A stretch of 15,972 nt of DNA, taken from the NCBI GenBank assembly GCA_025350365.1, contig JANXXY010000369.1:1-15972 (forward strand). Reading direction: 5' to 3'. A model generated the notes under the pieces. That model did not search any database, had not been told where the DNA came from, and worked only from the letters and a program-made list of their open reading frames with translations. Origin of the DNA: Bacteroidales bacterium. GTDB lineage: Bacteria; Bacteroidota; Bacteroidia; Bacteroidales; JAAUTT01. The number at the start of each line of letters is the position of its first letter. Position 1 is the first letter of the stretch. Shown piece after piece: positions 14,957 through 15,972 of the stretch. The translations under genes and the position numbers were made by a program.

Positions 14957-15972
14957 TTATACATAAACTGAATCATAAACCTCTTTCACTTTAAGAGCGG
15001 AGTTTTCCCATTTTAAACCTTCTACCTCAGTTTTACCGTAGGTTGAAAACATTTTATACAAGGCAGGATAATTTAAAATTCCATAGATGGCATCGGACAT
15101 TGCATCAATGTCCCAAAAATCGACCTTAATGGCATGATTGAGTATTTCGGAAACACCTGATTGGTTTGAGATGATGACCGGAACATTTGATTGCATTGCT
15201 TCCAATGGTGAAATTCCAAAAGGTTCGGAAACAGAAGGCATTACGTAAACATCACTCATGTAATACATTCGGTAAACATCATCTCCGGCAAGGAATCCGG
15301 TAAAATGAAATTTATCCATAATTTTTAGCTTGGCTGCATGTGCAATCATCTTGTTCAGCATATCGCCGCTGCCGGCCATAACAAACCGGACATTATCCAT
15401 TTTCTGAAGAACTTTGTGTGCCACTTCAACAAAGTATTCCGGACCTTTTTGCATTGTAACACGGCCAAGAAATGTTACAATTTTTTCATCAAATCCTTTG
15501 GTAATCTTTAAGTTTTCCTGAACTTCTATTGGTTCAACTGCATTATAAACAGTAAATACTTTTGATGGATCGATACCGTATTTATCAATAACAATGTTGC
15601 GGGTAAAATTACTTACCGTAATTACTCTGTCGGCAGCCATCATTCCTTCTTTTTCTATTTCAAACACAGCTGGATTTACTTTACCTCCGCTGCGGTCAAA
15701 ATCAGTAGCATGAACATGAACCACCAGTGGTTTACCTGAAACCGTTTTTGCTGCAATCCCGGCCGGATAAGTTAACCAGTCATGTGCGTGTATGATATCG
15801 AAATTAACTTCTTTTCCTAAAACGGAGGCAACAACAGCATAATTGGCAATTTCCTGAAACAGATTTGGGCCATAGGTTCCAGAAAATTCAAACATTCCTT
15901 TATCATTGGTTGTTACGTATTTTTTTGAGCCTCCGTAACTGACCGAAAATGATTTCTCATATTCTTCAGGAG
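14957..15972 (-). CDS. GT4 family glycosyltransferase (5' end outside window)
   Basis: About 337 C-terminal residues of a GT-B fold glycosyltransferase are visible. The frame stays open through the right edge, so the start lies beyond; the internal ATG at 15895 is not the start. Motifs, numbered from that ATG, are IIHAHDWLTYPAG (34-46), VVHVHATDFDR (58-68), VITVSNFTR (91-99), FLGRVTMQKG (142-151) and the GT4 donor-binding SVSEPFGISPLEAM (221-234) with the two glutamates E224 and E232. GT4 enzymes at this locus in Bacteroides are annotated as alpha-glycosyltransferases of the glycogen cluster. With the downstream GH57 and synthase/phosphorylase genes on the same strand and short gaps, a role in alpha-glucan priming or elongation is likely. 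Trehalose- or sucrose-type products cannot be excluded. Confidence 0.88.
   Translation of the reverse strand, partial: PEEYEKSFSVSYGGSKKYVTTNDKGMFEFSGTYGPNLFQEIANYAVVASVLGKEVNFDIIHAHDWLTYPAGIAAKTVSGKPLVVHVHATDFDRSGGKVNPAVFEIEKEGMMAADRVITVSNFTRNIVIDKYGIDPSKVFTVYNAVEPIEVQENLKITKGFDEKIVTFLGRVTMQKGPEYFVEVAHKVLQKMDNVRFVMAGSGDMLNKMIAHAAKLKIMDKFHFTGFLAGDDVYRMYYMSDVYVMPSVSEPFGISPLEAMQSNVPVIISNQSGVSEILNHAIKVDFWDIDAMSDAIYGILNYPALYKMFSTYGKTEVEGLKWENSALKVKEVYDSVYV

Overview
The window looks like chromosomal DNA of a low-GC Bacteroidota, probably Bacteroidales/Marinilabiliales-like (inference). The reasons are: almost no Shine-Dalgarno-like sequences before starts; a TAnnTTTG-type -7 element before prmC; a DUF1987/SiaC-family protein; and a glycogen locus of the type I recall from Bacteroides (GT4 glycosyltransferase, GH57 amylase, and a fused GT3 glycogen synthase/GT35 phosphorylase). 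No rRNA, tRNA, CRISPR array or insertion sequence is visible.

Layout. Positions 1-530 (minus) carry the N-terminal part of ribD, cut by the window edge. It diverges from the plus-strand pair prmC-recX (566-1854), which overlaps by 4 nt. A 344-bp gap rich in palindromes and inverted repeats follows, then a small antitoxin-like gene (2199-2369) and a collapsed PIN/VapC toxin whose middle is missing (2356-2442). From 2468 to the right edge every gene is on the minus strand.

Positions 2468-6876 hold a compact four-gene operon. In transcription order it encodes an HdrA-like protein with two 4Fe-4S motifs, a radical SAM protein with extra C-terminal cysteines, a fusion of a cysteine-rich DUF116 domain to a trans-polyprenyl diphosphate synthase, and an alpha/alpha-toroid prenyltransferase-like protein that lacks the usual zinc histidine. 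The genes overlap or lie 9 bp apart, so they should act together. My reading is an uncharacterised redox/radical-SAM isoprenoid pathway, and this is the most interesting part of the window. Next come a secreted PQQ-type beta-propeller protein (7034-8248) and a SiaC/DUF1987 protein (8469-8843).

Positions 9255-15972 hold a glycogen operon transcribed as GT4 (partial), GH57 amylase-like enzyme, then the 1411-residue synthase/phosphorylase fusion. It ends at a strong intrinsic terminator at 9220-9250. These three products together should build, trim and degrade storage alpha-glucan in the cytoplasm.
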